Shown here piece by piece: positions 31,622-32,400 of a DNA stretch of 32,400 bases (the stretch's first letter is position 1; the number at the start of each line of letters is the position of its first letter). The stretch is from positions 1-32,400 of the forward strand of contig QCNA01000014.1 of assembly GCA_003213375.1 (NCBI GenBank), read 5' to 3'. A program made the translations under genes and the position numbers. The notes below the pieces were generated by a model. That model was not told the origin of the DNA. It ran no database searches and was given only the letters and a program-made list of their open reading frames with translations. The stretch comes from Prochlorococcus sp. AG-424-A03 (GTDB lineage: Bacteria; Cyanobacteriota; Cyanobacteriia; PCC-6307; Cyanobiaceae).

Positions 31622-32400
31622 GTGACTTCATCTAAAAATCCCACTAATGACAATAGCTACTTTGATGCAGTCTTAGTAGGAGCAGGGATAATGAGTAGTA
31701 CTTTAGCCCTCCTAATTTCAGAAGTTTTACCAGATATCAAATTTCTTATTATAGAAAAATTAAATGCTCCAGGAAGTGAAAGTACAGGCGCTTTTAATAA
31801 TGCAGGTACGGGACATGCGGCTAATTGTGAATTAAACTATACTCCTTTAGATGAAAAAGGAAATCTAAAAATAGATAAAGCGCTCTCAATAAATCGTTCT
31901 TTTGAAACATCCATGTCTTTATGGGCCTCATTGTATGAAGCAGGGAAAATTGATATTAAGAAGTTTCTAAAATTTATTCCTCATATTAGCTTTGTTTCTG
32001 GTCAGGATAATATTTCTTTTTTAAAAAAAAGATTTCAGAAAATGACCGAAAATCCTGAATTTATCGATATGGAATTTTCTACATCTTTTGATGAAATTTC
32101 ATCATGGGCTCCTTTAATAACAAAAGATAGAAATCCATCTACTCAAATTGCTGCTACCAGAATAGGTAGAGGAACTGATATTAATTTTGAGGCTTTAACA
32201 AAAGAGTATTTGTCATTAGTTTCCTTAAACAAAAATGTTGAAATTAGATACAAAACAGAATTAGTAGATTTAAAGAAAATTGATAAAAAACAATGGGAAC
32301 TAGAAATCAGTTCTGAAGGTAGAAAAACTTCAATTAGAACTGGCTACGTTTTTCTCGGTGCTGGTGGAAAAACAATTAATTATTTACAAAAATCAAAAAT
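31622..32400 (+). CDS. mqo: Malate:quinone oxidoreductase, 3' part beyond the window
   Basis: An FAD enzyme that oxidises malate to oxaloacetate and reduces quinone. The FAD loop [16 protein letters not shown] follows a short N-terminus, and [31 protein letters not shown] and [16 protein letters not shown] are characteristic of Mqo. About 260 of the usual ~490 residues are present. The start is GTG 31622 ([10 protein letters not shown]). It opens divergently from the NifU-domain gene. Confidence 0.93.
   Translation, partial: MTSSKNPTNDNSYFDAVLVGAGIMSSTLALLISEVLPDIKFLIIEKLNAPGSESTGAFNNAGTGHAANCELNYTPLDEKGNLKIDKALSINRSFETSMSLWASLYEAGKIDIKKFLKFIPHISFVSGQDNISFLKKRFQKMTENPEFIDMEFSTSFDEISSWAPLITKDRNPSTQIAATRIGRGTDINFEALTKEYLSLVSLNKNVEIRYKTELVDLKKIDKKQWELEISSEGRKTSIRTGYVFLGAGGKTINYLQKSK

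Overview
The window looks like the chromosome of a high-light-adapted Prochlorococcus. It is strongly AT-rich, with tightly packed genes, 1-nt stop/start overlaps and many GTG/TTG starts (der, pipX, pipY, sepF, proC, queA, yidD, mqo). Cyanobacterial markers are present: PipX/PipY, SepF, an acyl-ACP-synthetase-type AMP-binding enzyme, YlqD, LrtA-type HPF and a plastid-like pyruvate dehydrogenase E2. The genus call is from recognised gene content and base composition, not from a search.

Layout. 1-2800 is a loosely packed accessory stretch of small hypothetical genes. Two of them (768-1051 and 2321-2600) are split by single-base changes in A/T runs, and several tiny membrane-protein ORFs lie in the apparent gaps. 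A tRNA-Tyr/tRNA-Thr pair (minus strand, 2839-3002) closes it. 3102-16675 is core genome: aroQ, miaE, cobI, a conserved cyanobacterial gene, der, a CbiQ/EcfT-like membrane protein, pipX-pipY, sepF and proC on the plus strand. A minus-strand run follows (GT4 glycosyltransferase, recO, a DeoC-like protein without the Schiff-base lysine, hpf), then plus-strand lipB, acyl-ACP synthetase and ylqD. 16676-18659 is a small accessory island. It holds two adjacent minus-strand nuclease genes (GIY-YIG/DUF4357 and an EEP-superfamily nuclease) between two copies of the 5' end of pdhC. 18660-32400 returns to core genome: pdhC, queA, cysK, two trans-sulfuration PLP enzymes, rpsD, yidD, a glutaredoxin-like gene, murE, an SDR, a cysteine/cystine-lyase-like PLP enzyme, an ArsM-like methyltransferase, a DUF4278 (PirA-like) gene behind a probable glutamine riboswitch, a small membrane protein, a NifU-domain gene and the 5' part of mqo.

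How the genes connect. Sulfur metabolism is concentrated at 21.1-29.7 kb: cysK makes cysteine, the two gamma-family enzymes interconvert cysteine, cystathionine and homocysteine, and the lyase-like enzyme may release sulfur. Nitrogen signalling appears twice: PipX/PipY at 7.8-8.7 kb and the riboswitch-controlled DUF4278 gene at 30.6-30.9 kb.

The most unusual structure is the island at 16.89-18.66 kb. Its edges carry an 18-bp direct repeat spanning the pdhC start codon and first codons. Just inside each edge lie paired TAGACA hexamers one helical turn apart. Outside the left edge is a diverged, stranded copy of the pdhC promoter. This is what an integrative element inserted into the 5' end of pdhC and supplying a replacement promoter would leave. 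No recombinase gene is present, so this remains an inference.
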